Assembly: GCA_031472005.1 (NCBI GenBank)
Contig: PZJY01000013.1
Span: 1,798,001 to 1,862,000 of the forward strand
From: Tetracladium setigerum
Taxonomy: Eukaryota > Ascomycota > Leotiomycetes > Helotiales
Reading direction: 5' to 3'
Length of the DNA: 64,000 nt
The position numbers and the translations under genes are program-made. This document shows positions 48,018 to 60,075 of this stretch, in pieces (the first letter of the stretch is position 1; every line of letters begins with the position of its first letter). Under the pieces are notes generated by a model. It had not been told where the DNA came from and made no database searches. It saw nothing but the letters and a program-made list of their open reading frames with translations.

Positions 48018-50059
48018 CTAGGAACTGGCTCGTCCCAGCTCAATTGCGCTTTTCTTGGAATCATCTCGCAGCTTTCGTCGTTCAACACCGAAGCTGACAA
48101 AAAATCCTAGACAGCCACCAGCAATAGACATGATAAAGGCTTGAGATAGGGACATATTGAATGCCTCCAGCACTCTCGCTAGAAACTCTACTGGCACATG
48201 TTGCCTGATCTCCGACGGATTAGCTTCGATGACTGATTTGAGATCTACTCCAGCAATAGCCCCCACTCGTCGTTTCAGCTCTTGCTGAAAGATATTCTGA
48301 GCCACAGTCAATGTGATCGCACCAACGAAATTCTGGAAGAAGATGAACACAGCTGTGGCACTGGCAATATCTTCCACCTCGAGCACGTTTTGGATCACAA
48401 TCAACGGCAGCTGCACACTCATCCCATAGCCGAGAGCAGTCATAACTTGATAACCGAACCACTTGCGGAGAGGGCTTTCCCCATTCAGTGTGTAGATTAG
48501 GCCTGAACCCACAGCAGCAAGAGAAGAGCCAAGGAATAAGAAGGGAACGTATTGGCCGAAAAGAGTGATGATGACACCCGCAAAAGCTCCGCCCAACGTC
48601 GTTGATATGGTATAAGGCAGGATCCGAATACCCGATTGCACGGCGGAGGTGTTTTTAATTGTTTGAAAGTAGAATGGTAGGTACAGAAGCTGGACGGGGA
48701 CAACAATCGCCCAAGAGCAACCGAAGAGATAGATGCTGTAGATGTTGCGATTTCTAAGGATTCGCGGCGGGATTGTTGCGCTAGTGGTGTTAGTGCATAG
48801 TCTATTTATCTTTGCACATGTGCCAACCTACCGATCGCCTTTTCGAATCTGTACCCAAGTGAATGCAACCAAAAGAAGCCCTCCAACAACCAACAGCGCC
48901 CACACATTTGGGCTTGTCCACGGATAGAGCGCTCCTCCTCGTTGAATGGCCACCTGAAACAAGGCGATACCGGGAATCAATAAACCACCACCGACAAGAT
49001 CAAGTCTATGTAGCTTCTCCTTGAAAGGTAGATTGGCATGTTGCGGAGTGGTGGGGTGGAACACAAACCAAATTGCGATTGTGACCAGAAAACCAATTGC
49101 TGTGTGGTCAGTGCTAAACGTGAGGTGCTCTTGATTGAATGGACCTACGCAAGTTGATCCAAAATGCAAACCTCCATTGTAGCTTCGCGGAATCTGTAAA
49201 CACACCACCTAGAAGTGGTCCCGCAACTGCTGCGACTGTGACGAAAATCATTAACTTTGAAGTGCTAGGATGGGACAACGAGCATTACCAGCAGACATTG
49301 ACCCCACAATGCTCATATATAGTGGTCTCCTTTGCAAAGGTACAGTATCAACAATAATGAGCAAGACCCCAGTATACAAACCACCATAACCTGCACCAGC
49401 TATCGCTCGTCCGACAATCAGGGCGACGGAGTTTGGTGCAGCGGCACAAACTGTCGACCCGACTTCAAACACCAGAAAAGAGAGCAGGAATAGATATTTG
49501 GTGTTGTAATATGTATAGATCTTGCCCAAAGTGGGTTGAGCAACCATTTGCCCGATACCGTAGGCGGCATGATACCAGGCGATATCGTCAAGAATTTTGA
49601 ATTCTGTGGCAATCTTGGGTGTTGCAGTGGCTGATGATCCGTCAGCTGGCAGGTTCAGAACTATCAGTATGATGCGGATTGCGGAGCCATACAAAGAATA
49701 TTCTGGTCCAGCGCCGTCATGAAAATAGTCGCCATCAACACAACGGTGAGAATGATGAAAGGTCCCCCAGAAGGATACACTTTTGCGGACTCTTGCAGTG
49801 GTGTATCTGTACTGCTCTCGCGGAAAACACCACCTGCTTCTTTCTGAACATCCTGTGAGCTTGTCTCTTCACTAGAGATCGCCTCTGTCTTTTCGCCTGG
49901 CTCACACGTTGTAGCAGGATTACTATGGTTGCCTTTCTCTACTCCCTTAGAGTGAAGTCCACCAGAGCCGGAGTGGACGACCAAGCCATCAGCATCATCA
50001 CGAGAGTCGGCGACAGTCCCGGCCCCCTCTGTGCTTTGCCTCGGTACGGCGATGACCAT
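48018..50059 (-). CDS. MFS exporter, DHA2-like (14 TM)
   Basis: Proton-driven drug/metabolite exporter of the plasma membrane. Exons 50059-49693, 49630-49289, 49235-49149, 49099-48832 and 48780-48018 have introns of 49-62 bp; 608 residues. A hydrophilic Ser/Glu-rich N-terminus of about 90 residues is followed by the first TM and the DHA2 motif D(Q)N..STATPKIATEF, then GYGGLYTGVLLIIVD, the antiporter-like GPLLGGVFTD, WINLPIGFLVTIAIW and TIPPRILRNRNIYSIYLFG. The hydrophobicity pattern fits 14 rather than 12 helices. The frame is intact. The start was taken as the first ATG after an in-frame TTG; an upstream exon cannot be excluded. It sits inside the PKS cluster and shares a promoter region with the acyltransferase, so export of, or self-protection from, the product is the likely job. 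Confidence 0.9.
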
Positions 50060-50775
50060 CTGAAAAGCAGTCGCCGAAGCACACAATACGGCTACAGTAT
50101 GTGATTGACCGAAAAAGAAGAGGAGTGCAGAACATGTATCTTTGGCCAGATAGATTTATGTTCCCATGTCTACAGAATGGAAAGCCTGGTTACGGAACAG
50201 ATCCCAATAATGCAAAAAAATATATATAAATATTCACAAAATTATTACAGTAGTTCTTACTGTAGACTCTCTACGTCGCCGAGATTCTTTACCCGTCATG
50301 CATATCGATGACAGCTCGTGCTTAAGCTCAACACTTGAGGCGGTCTTCCCGACACTTGCGGACCGACACACCCCGTTCTCAAAAGAAAGCAATCATGCAC
50401 AATATCATGTATGTGCCGACAGAAAACGGTTGTGGCGTGCGCGGTTTTGACCAAGACTTTTACTCCATGTTTCTCCAACGGCTAAATCCTCCCTCGGGAA
50501 CGGCACAGAACTGTACTCCGCTACAGAAATTGAGTACTTTAGCCGGATCGATCCAGGGATTCGCATCCTTCGTAGGATGCGTGCGGAGCCCTACTTCGTA
50601 AATCTTTGTACTTTTTCCCATAGCAATTGTGTTATCAGAGGGGAAGCAGCTAATATTTTTGAAGGATAAACGGGCAGTATCCCGGCTTCCCGATCTTGGA
50701 CGTGAGAAAATAGGGCGAGAATGGACACGGATTTCATTGTATCTTAAACTTGAGAACTCTTCCCCCAAGGGAATA
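50060..50775. promoter_or_regulatory. divergent promoter, MFS and acyltransferase
   Basis: About 0.7 kb between divergent starts, with an A-rich/TATA-like stretch (AAAAAAATATATATAAATA, 50215-50233). No clear palindromic activator site was recognised. Confidence 0.5.
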
Positions 50776-52340
50776 ATGATCAAGAGAGGAGCACTGTTAA
50801 CTTACCCAACTTGTCATGTTATGCCATGTTCTTCCAAAAGCAGCAAGATAACCTGCCGAAAGGATGGTCTCGGAGGCACCTGACTTTCTGGGACAATAAT
50901 TTGGTAGAGTAGATGTTTTGCCAGCATACTCCAATCGATATGTACTGATTCGTTCAAAGTTCGCCGTCAACGATAGTCCAACCATTGCTTGGGCATTCCC
51001 TGCTGGGTCCGTTGATCAGAAGGTTGTGTCTGACGCACTGAAGAGAGCTATCGAACGGCGCATTCCCTGGCTCAATGCTCGTGTTGCCCGTACACAAACT
51101 GGCTCAGTAAGTGCACGTACTGTGTTATAGTATCAAAAACCAACTGAATCCACAGCCTCCCTACGAGCTCCATGTGCCTTCGCCAACATGTGATGACATC
51201 GATGCCTTCTCGACGAGCTCAATGACCATAACTGAGAAGCTTGATTCAGTCATTGCATGGTCTCCAAATTATAGCGAGCATGGTTTGGTCGACGCTCACG
51301 ATATTTATGAGTCGATGCCACTGAATCCACGAACGGCCACCAACAATATCCAGGAGTATGTCCAGAAGCAGTTGCCACTGCTGCATTTACATTTCGTTTT
51401 TGCAAGCGATATGACTCTAGTGAGCCTCAGTTGGTCTCATGCCGTCATGGATGCTGTTGCTTGCGCACAACTTGTCGCAGCCTGGGAACAGGAGATCCTA
51501 CACCCTGATAGCAGTGACCTGTGCTCAGATACAGATCCCACCATGATTTTCGACTTCACACAGGACGTTGAAGTTCCATCGGATTGGAATCCTCCAGGGT
51601 GGCTTCCATTGTCAATATGGTCTTTCTGGCCAGCCCTGCGAGGATTCGCTTGGACTCTGATTGAACGCTATCGCCATCCACTGCTGGATGGCTCCATCTA
51701 CATTCCGTCAGTCATGATGAGTCGCTGGAGAAAACTTGCAGCTGCCGAAATGGAACACGGGGAATTCGTTTCCAGCAATGACCTCGTCTCTGCATGGGTA
51801 TTCAAGCATGCCTGGGGAGAAAATTACCATGGTGATCTCGACTGGAATACGATCTTTACCGCTGTTTGTGCTCGCGGCCGACATTCCATGCTGCCTCTTT
51901 CTCTAATTACTAACCTTGCAAAATCCTGTGTAGCCCCTCCCATACGCACGATCGATCTCAGAGAACAATCGTTGGCGACAATTGCGTTGCGTCTACGCAA
52001 GAGTTTGGAGCCGTTTACGGACGAGCAGTATGTCGCAAAGTTCGTTACACAGGAGTATCGGAGGAACAAGCAACACAATGGCTTCGTTTCGGCCTTGCCG
52101 GAAGGGTGTTGGGGCTCAAGAGTCTTTGGGATAACATCTTGGGCTAGACAAGGCCTAGGAAACTTCACTCTCAGAGGGGTGAAGCCTATTTCATGTCTAA
52201 CCTACAATGCACAAAGACGAGTGGCGACTATCATTGATACTGCCGATGATTGGCGGGTAGACTTGAAATTGAGTGCGAGGCAATGGAATGCGCTCAAGTC
52301 ACGCATGGCGCAAGAGAATGAGTCGTTGCATGATCAGTAG
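50776..52340 (+). CDS. HxxxD acyltransferase (BAHD/Tri101-like)
   Basis: Acyl-CoA-dependent O- or N-acyltransferase. The firm coding part is 50908-51106 and 51156-52340 (49-bp intron, GTAAGTG donor). A 20-bp first exon (50776-50795, MIKRGAL) across a 112-bp intron ending TTTGGTAG fits the phase but has a weak GTTAAC donor, so the start is tentative. The total is 467 residues. The catalytic motif is SHAVMDAVA (HxxxD) in a Leu-rich strand context (VSLSWSHAVMD). VSSNDLVSAWVFKHAW and FTAVCARGRHSMLP match the second half of the fold. The usual DFGWG block is replaced by FGITSWARQG-like sequence, as in many fungal members. By context it probably acylates a hydroxyl of the cluster product or its sugar. 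The exact acyl donor is unknown. Confidence 0.85.
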
Positions 52341-53045
52341 GGCCACATGGGGGAGGTTTGGATAATACTGTGCTGATGGCCGTAAGTGATCACTGTGGCC
52401 AAGTGGGACACAACAGGTCGAAGCAATACGGATGGTAGTCCTAGTGTTGTGGTGTCCAGAACAGAGAGGTCAGGTCTGTGACCTCGCCAGAAGTCAAGGT
52501 GAAGCTAAATCACGCGATCCACACGTGACTGCATTGTTACTCTGTACCTTCTGAGCTGCCCTGGTTCTGATCAGGAGGATGTAAGGAATAAATTCCCTTG
52601 TTTTCCCCAAAGATAGGTAATAATAGAATACTTCCAACTATTAACTAGATTGGAAAGCTTTCCCATCAGGATTCCTATAACTAGATTTCCAGAACCAGAA
52701 GATAATGTAACGGGCCGAAAGTTTTGATTTTTAAGTATTGAAATTCGAGCCAAAGGGGGAGATTGAGCAGCAAATTAAAGTAATTGAGTTTACGGTCGTT
52801 TGGTTAATCGTACCTTTTAAATGGATCACTGACCAATGAACATATCTAGATTAAGGTAAGAATGCTGGAAAGAGCTGGAGCCGAGAAGAGAATTGGATTT
52901 GCTGACCTATCTCCTCGACTTGCACCCTCTGGACGTCACGCCAGAGGCACCCTCTCTCCCCTGTATAAAAATTAATTTTTCTTATCCCAACTAAAAGGAA
53001 ATAATGTCTCAAATAAACCATCAAAACTCGCTATGCGCTAAATTT
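52341..53045. other. intergenic region, right border of cluster
   Basis: 705 bp between convergent genes; AT-rich from 52570 on. No gene, tRNA or repeat is supported. Confidence 0.5.
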
Positions 53046-54113
53046 TCAATAATCGTTCACGAGTTCATAAGCACCCTCCACCATCTGCCCTCCCTTCCAA
53101 ACCAATTTGTCTCCCCAAAAAACATCATCCTTCAAAGTGTCCCCCATAATCCTAGTTAAATGCCTCCTAGACCTCCTACGCGGCTGCTCTAGCGACGAAG
53201 AGCTTTGTTTTTCCTCCTCCAGGTCTTCTTCCGTTTCGTCTGGGAAATAAATTATTATTCCATACTTCTTCATCTCCCCAATTGCCCTCATTGCCATCCT
53301 CAATTGAACGAAATGAACCGCCAGTCCCTCAGGTTCCTCCCTATCACTCACCCAATACGCATAATATGACCACACTAATTCCTCCCACGCATGCCACCCC
53401 CAGTGTAGTTCCAGCCTCTTAAAATCCCCTCTCCTCGCTCGACTATTCAAGCTCTGGAAGAGCTTCGACATACAACGAAATGTTCCAGGAAGCTGTGGCA
53501 TGAGAATGACGATCTTGGTGATTAGGCGGGAGGCGGACTGTCCCATTACCTTGAGGGTTTTGAGAAGACTAGGGTGCGTGGGAAGACTGTGTAATGGGTG
53601 TGATGTGAGGAGGGCATTATGGGTCCAAAATATGTGGGAGGTTTCGTGGTGGATTTGTCGGGAGACGCGGCAGATGGAGAGGGAGGGGAGGGTGTATTCT
53701 GAGGTTGGTTTGCGAGTGGATCGGGTATGTGTTTGTGTGCAGGGAATTATAGTGAGACGGGATGATTGGGGGCGCTTGTGTTTGAGGAAACGGGTCGATT
53801 GGGTGGGGACTGAGGAGGATGAGGATGGGTAGACAGCTTCTACTAGGGAAGTTGGTGAGATGAGGAGGTAGTTGTATATCTAAAGACAAGATTAGTATCT
53901 CTCTATGACTCGAATTACAATACGGGACGGAGGGTAATGTCAAGAATGTAAAGTCAGTGTGTTATTTGCGAGAAAACAACATACTTGGTCACGGATCTCT
54001 CGCGGGAGATCGAAAAATGTCGTACGCTGTGGCATTGAGGTAACTGAGCAACTGAGCAAGTCGGGACTTGTTTCGTTGTTGTTGTGAAGCCGAGATGGTC
54101 GAGCTCGAGCCAT
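53046..54113 (-). CDS. F-box/2EXR-like hypothetical protein
   Basis: Exons 54113-53985 and 53879-53046 flank a 105-bp intron (GTATGT donor, ACTAAT branch, TTTAG acceptor); 320 residues. Immediately before and after the intron is the fungal signature FFDLPREIRDQ/IYNYLL, typical of F-box-like and 2EXR proteins. It is followed by LSICRVSRQIHHETSHIFW (the common CRQ...E...YG/FW pattern), then by a helical and acidic C-terminal half (DETEEDLEEEKQSS). Such proteins are abundant in filamentous ascomycetes and mostly uncharacterised, so no substrate can be named. The start could also be the ATG at 54035, just before the signature. No sign of involvement in the neighbouring metabolite cluster. Confidence 0.75.
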
Positions 54114-54890
54114 GACGAGTGAGGCAAGGGAGCTTGGCAAATCCGGGGTTTTGGAGCTAGGAGATGAGCCTTGCCTTGGCAGGACATGAACTGTACTGGT
54201 TGTAAACAACGTGTGGTATCAACACAGAATAGACAAGAGCCTGAATATTATTCCAAAAATTGATAGATTCAAAGAAAGCCTAGTCGAATAGCATCTCCTC
54301 GAATTGGAGCGAAGTTCCCTTTTTCCACACTCAATTCGGTGGTTCTTGAAACTCATAAAATACCCCACCGGGTTATCTATAAATTGTAACATGAAGGTCC
54401 GTACATCGTAGAAACCACAAGTTGAACTTATCAGTCGAAACCCTATTCCAGCTCTAATCCCCTCACCGCCTAAAGTTGTGACCAAGAAATATTCACAAAC
54501 ACCACAGAAAAGCCCAACAATAAAAAGTTCTGATCTAACGTGATTTTGTATTTGTTTGTCGTGGTATTTGTTTCTACGTCTATCACACCCTCTAAAGGCC
54601 AGCTCTGTATGCGTGTACTGCATGTTCGTCCCATGCCACCAAGTCTCCATATGCATTTTTACACCGAGGAGTGCGTGGATCAACGATTGATCGACCTCGC
54701 CCTCACAACCTCATGCAATAAAAAACAAAGACACCTAAACGCCAAAATGCCGCTAAATCAAAGAAGCATAACCAACTAATCATCCTACAAGCTGTTCATG
54801 TCTATGTGCGTTTCTACCTTTCTCCCCCGACCTCCGACCCCCAACTCAGCGTATCAAAAAAAAAAAAAAAAAGAAACGAAAAAAGCACGC
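54114..54890. other. intergenic spacer
   Basis: 777 bp between minus-strand genes: promoter of the F-box-like gene and 3' flank of the channel gene. It includes a 17-A run. Frames here look like non-coding sequence. Confidence 0.5.
54856..54872. repeat. poly-A tract (17 A)
   Basis: Uninterrupted A17 about 20 bp beyond the stop codon of the channel gene (poly-T on its coding strand). Confidence 0.9.
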
Positions 54891-57800
54891 TCAAAGATTG
54901 ATGAGATCGACCTCGGAAAAATCGGGTGGGTTCTTCCCATATACAACCCTACTCTTCCCATCCAACGCCGCGCCAATATTGCTAATCCAAATATTCTTCC
55001 CTGCGAAATCCCTCGTTCGCTTGACTTCATCGTCACTGACTCCGATGTCATCTCTAGGGATCCAAACGGTCGGTCTCCTCGCTCGAAGAGCTTCGTGCTG
55101 AAAGGCGACTTTGACGAGAGCATCTCTCTCCTCCGGTGTTAAATCCTCCAATTCATCGTTGTAGCCACCATAGAGAGCATCTGCAATCTTGGCTTGAGCT
55201 TCGAGATCGCGGTGACGACGCTTCTTTGTCGTGCTGTTGTCAAGACCGAACGTGACATTTCCAACCTTGCGACCGGATTTGTAGGCCCATGTTCCAGCGC
55301 CTCGAGCGACGCTGAGAGGGTTGAATGCGGAGTGTTTGCCGTCTTGGTCCCGTCCGTCTGCTTGGCCATTGTTGAGACGGGTCATTTCCATTGCGCCATC
55401 GTGCTGGTGGTGAACAACATCATCGGTGTCATCTGCGCCGTCGAGGCCGAGACGTTGAGCTTGTGCTTTGTTGAATGCTTCGTCACGAAGGACGGCCTCG
55501 TCTTCGAAGGTGATGGGGAGATGGCGGAGAAGAGGCCCAAATGACCAGTTGAGGAGGAATTGATAGATGACAGTAAAAACCAGCATGATTACCATGATGA
55601 TCGCTTGTGGAGCGCAAGCGACCCTGTTGTTCTCGTCACGGACCAGGAGGAACAAGCCGATGAGGCAGAGTTCCATGAAATATAGACCTGTGAATGTCTG
55701 GTTCAGGGCTCGAGGGTAGAGCAAACCGCCTGTATCTAATTTGAATCGAGAAACATACAGCATATTGTAGCGATTCGCGATCCAGAGTAGAGTAAATGTG
55801 ATTATGGCGAAGACGACAATGATGGGCGACACGATAATGTATATCAAACCGATGCATGCGAAGTTCGTGTACACGGGAAGTACGTACCCCAGGTAATGTT
55901 TGGAAGTGTTGTATTGCGGGTCCACTTTTGCCGAGCAGTATTGTCGAAAACTTTGGGTAGAACGTACCAAAGAATCAAAGTTACAATCTGTAGCAGAGTT
56001 GCCGAACTTGTACTTAAAGCCTGCAGAATCATGTAAGAGAAGAAATAGTTGGATGCCTTTGGAAGATTGGAGGCGAGGACGTCCGGAATGGAAGTAATAT
56101 TTTGGTCTGCCGAGGTGGCAACAAGAGCCGAAAGAGTACCACCGGTAAGAGAGACAACCAAGAAGACTTGAACAAACAGGAATGAGAAGTAATAGTTCTG
56201 TACAGACAGCTGTTTTTGCATCCCGGTTTTCGCTCCTTGGAGATGGGCCAACCAGGTGAAGATCATGGGAACTAACGCCAACAAGATCGCTAGAAAGATT
56301 GCAGGCAGGACACCTCCAATGGCTTTGAGGATATTGTCCGGGATTCTGTTGAGCCAATGGAGCCATTTGTACTCGTCGGCAAGAGCCGAAAGTTGTGCCA
56401 ATGAAGCAGTGAAACCAACAGGGACAGTCCACAAGGCCACCATACCGACGACAATAGCGAAGACGAAGGCGGTTCTGAGCCAGGCCTCCCACCAGTGGAT
56501 GGACATGTTATCCCAAATCACATCTCGGGGAGATATCTCTGTGATTCTTGGGGCCATGATTTTGGGAATGTGGTGGGTCACGGACTGCGAAGCCATGTGA
56601 GCTGCAACCTGATGATTGAATTGAATGAAGGCGGAGTTCATCAACGGGAAGCGCTCAGGATGCTTTTGATCGACCTCGATCTCCAGATTAAGTCTGGCCA
56701 ACTCTTCCCTGCCCCAATAAATGGTGTCAACTTTCTTTCCTAGAGGCAAGAAACCAAGCACAGGCAATCTGTGCGTGGGGCGGTCAGACGCCTTGAGATA
56801 TTTCTCCCAGGCGGCACCGGTTGCATCCTCCTTGTATTCTGGGTTGGTTGCCTTTGGATAATCCTCTGGAAGCGTGCTCTTCCCTGCGCCGAAGACACCA
56901 AGAAACTTCTGCCAAACTGATTTCTTCTCCTCTTTCGCGGCAGCGGCCTGGGAACCCTCTTGGAGATGGTCTCCTTGTGCAAAGGGGAATTCATCACTCT
57001 CATTATAGCCTGTCGGAATGGGAGAAGGATAGGCACCACTAGGAGGTTTCCAGAACTCATAAAACTTCTTGCCAGAGGTGAAGTCTCGAGCTCCATCACC
57101 GCCAAACTGGTTGTTTGTGTAGTTTGCTCCGTTTCCGGGGAGGTTGATCTCGTTTCCGTGAAGTTTAGGATCAGAAGAAGACGTAGGAGACCCCCCACGG
57201 TCAAAGCTCTTTGGATTGCTGTTTGTGCGGATGCCATAAGGGAGGGCCGAGTCACGACCTCTGTAACGACCATATTGGTCATAGTCACCCTCATCATCAG
57301 GAGTTGTTGGGGCATTGAAGTGTTGGAAGCCGTTGGTGGTCTCAACTTGGTCATTGAACTCCTTGCCTGCATTTCGAGCGCCTCCAACGATGTTATTCCC
57401 AAATTCATCAACCTCGCCTAGTCCCTTTTTGATTCCCTTTTCGACTGCGGCAAAACCAGCTCCGAACAGTGGTACTTTGCGGCTTCCTTTGCGACTATGG
57501 GTAGCATCTTCTTTTCTTTGTCGCTGTTCTTCCTCCATCATCGCTTCGTCCACGGTATGTGGCACTTGATGAGGATCGCCGGAACTGACGCCTCCACTTT
57601 GAGCTAACACTTGCGCTTCCTGATCCTGAGCTTTCAGATTTTGCGCCCGCTCTTCCTTAGTTTCTTTTGATCCCCTGCTTGACTTCTGGCCTTCTTCTTA
57701 GCTTTCTCGAGTTCCTTCTTTTGTGCTCGCTTCGCAGCTCTTATCAATTCGGTTTGCGCGCTTTCCAACTTGCTGAACACGGCATCTCGTTCCTTGATTT

Positions 57801-58612
57801 TATCCAGCAGTTCTCCAAAATTGCGATTGATCCAGATATTTCGGATGCCACCAGGGAAGACATCGTAGAGACCGGCCAGAGCTTCTTTTGTAAGCCATTT
57901 CGCTGGAATGGCACTTACGAGAATTGTGGTCGCCGAGGCTTTTAAACGATGCTCTGCAGATGTCAGGTAATCCTGTCGAACCTTGATGTACACTCGCATC
58001 TCAGTGAAAAAGATGGCGCACACCCACACGATAACAATGACCGCAAGAACGAGATGGGCCCAGTATCGGTTTGTGTGGGTCGGGCGGACGTTGCCCCAGG
58101 CAAGAGCATCGAGACCCGTGACGTTGGTTGTGTTGCCTTCGTTGGTCTGGTTGTTAAACTCAAGAGCGTATGCACCACCTCTGCCACCAAGTATGTTGAT
58201 AGGAAGCAAGATGGGAAGGGTGAGGAGTCCAAGAGGAACGAAGATCAGGAGGAGGGTTTGGAGGTATCGGAGGAAGAAGTAGGCGTCGAGACCGCATTTG
58301 TTGATGATTTCTCTATCCTTGAATTTGAAGATGGCAAAGAGCCAGCCAAATAAACTTTTCGGAGGCTGTGCGGTTCGTTCTCGTTCGGGGACTAGGTATG
58401 ATTTCGGTTTGCTATTTGTAGACTGTTAGCATCGTAACTGGGAAGCCTCTGTGAGGCCATGAAGAAGAGCCATACTATATCCTCGCCAATTTATCCTTTA
58501 GCAAGATGAAGGCGACCATTTGCACACCAAACACTACCAGAGCTGTCGACAAGGCGGTGACGAAGGCAACCAAGGTGATGCCCTGGGAGCGGTCAGGATC
58601 GGTGGTCGACAT
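54891..58612 (-). CDS. DUF221 (CSC1/RSN1-type) cation channel, frameshifted
   Basis: Membrane protein of the OSCA/TMEM63/CSC1 family of mechanosensitive or hyperosmolality-gated calcium-permeable channels. Exons 58612-58476 and 58411-54891 flank a 64-bp intron; about 1219 residues. The N-terminal TM (GITLVAFVTALSTALVVFGV) is followed by CGLDAYFFLRYLQTLLLIFV and the Phosphate-mobilising-like loop (LTSAEHRLKASATTILVSAIP, FPGGIRNIWINRNFGELLDK). After a long disordered, Gly/Asn-rich cytosolic insert come the conserved DUF221 core (APRITEISPRDVIWDNMSIH, RTAFVFAIVV, LPNITWGTYFPVYTNF, VSPIIVVFAIITF) and a soluble tail. Two one-base breaks lie at CCCC 57672-57675 and GGG 55875-55877 (plus strand). 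Each is cured by one added base, and the total then fits whole codons. Choice among CSC1, RSN1 and PHM7 paralogues is not possible here. Confidence 0.88.
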
Positions 58613-60075
58613 GATGGGCTATGGCTGCTGGTCGAAGTTGCTATTGAGGCATAGAGTAGTGCTATCGGGTGAACGCAGAAACGTAGAATCTGGCGCAAGT
58701 GGTGTTTGCAGTTGTTGGAGTTTATAGAAAGGAAGAACTCTCGCAGTGGGCAGCAGATAAGGTCGTGGTGTTGTGAAGGTGAGGGTTGATGTTTGATGAG
58801 CTCATGGAGTTCTGGATGAAGTCCTTCGCAGATCCTCGTCAATGGCTTGGGCTCGGTATTGTCAGTGGAAGAATCGTAGCCTGGTTGACCAAGATTTCCC
58901 AATCGTCAAAGTCTCCGAATGGCAGGTCGCAAGGATCAAATCTTGAATCTGGACTCCTGAAAGGTTGAATGGCAAAATGCATGCGACCATCGACGGCTTC
59001 AGCTCCCGCTGTCGTTTCATGGCCGTTTCCAAGAATCGACTTGGTTGGCTGGCAGCAGTGACGTCGAGTGGATCATCGCCAAGCCGCCACAACGTTCTCG
59101 AGGACAGCGCTGAAGGTATTCATCCAAAGTCATAAAACGAATCTTCTTTCACTTCCTTCGCAGACTAATTCATTTTGACTGTGCTTGTTTCTTAAAGATT
59201 CATCGCTCTAGAAGGAATATTCATTATCCTGATCTAAACTGGTCCCAAGGAACAATGAAATGACCCATCGCAGTTTCACCGCAAGACAGATGCATGTCCC
59301 CCCTTGGCGAATCTAGCCGCTCGCGCTTAATCAATCAAAGAAAAGATATCATCCAATCTGCAGCAAAGAAGGCGCTTGCGGTCCGAGTACGAGACGTGCC
59401 GGAGCTCCATCCGTACAACACACGTGGCAGGTGACACCTCTTTGTGAGACCAGAAGTACCTTGGTTGCTTCGTTATTTTCCGAACTGAATAAAGAAGCAA
59501 GGCGTTGAAAGAAGTATCTCTAATAATAGTAGTAGTCCTTTGTTCAGAAAGGTTTGTGAGATGCAGCAAAGATGTACTTTTGGTTTCCGTTCTTCATCTT
59601 TTGGATAATGTGCATTACTTGATACTATCTATGACCTGGAAGGCTGAATAATCCAGAAGTCTGGAATTGAATATCTCACTTGCAACCAATGTCTTGTTTA
59701 AATACCTTGTAGGTAGTCGTTCTCGTCTCATCTTAACTCTTGTCTCATCTCAACATCCCACATCAGCGCACCTCCATATGTACACGCACATATATATATA
59801 TATATCCTACCCACAGGTACAACCCACCGTCAAACAGCCCCAACTCGCTCTCATTCGCCATCGCGGCTTCCATTCTTTCTAACTCCCATCTAATAATGCT
59901 TCAAGAATGCCGCCAACGCCAGTGATCATAAAAAAAAGAAGCGTAATTGCATATGTATGTACATGTATATGCAACGCCGCTGCCTACAACCGTGAGGGGA
60001 AAAATAACTGCGAAGAAAGTAAAAAGAAGATAGAAAGGAGTAAGGAAACAGTTTGTGATTTAGGTTCGGAAGAGC
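58613..60075. other. gene-free interval, 1.5 kb
   Basis: Holds the promoter of the channel gene and the 3' flank of the MFS gene. A TA microsatellite (59790-59805) is present. Short frames lack protein-like composition. Confidence 0.5.
59790..59805. repeat. (AT)n microsatellite
   Basis: Eight AT dinucleotides in non-coding sequence. Confidence 0.9.

Noticed and set aside
45296..50285. Shared word GCCGAGAT in both divergent promoters of the cluster
   Set aside because: A single 8-base match between two regions totalling about 2 kb is within chance expectation.
53500..53943. Plus- and minus-strand frames beside the F-box-like gene
   Set aside because: They are other-frame readings of exon 2 of the gene at 53046-54113, whose own frame is continuous through this stretch.
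54219..54683. 154-codon minus-strand frame between the F-box-like and channel genes
   Set aside because: Cys/His/Arg-rich random-looking translation, no conserved pattern, no plausible splice sites linking it to a gene.
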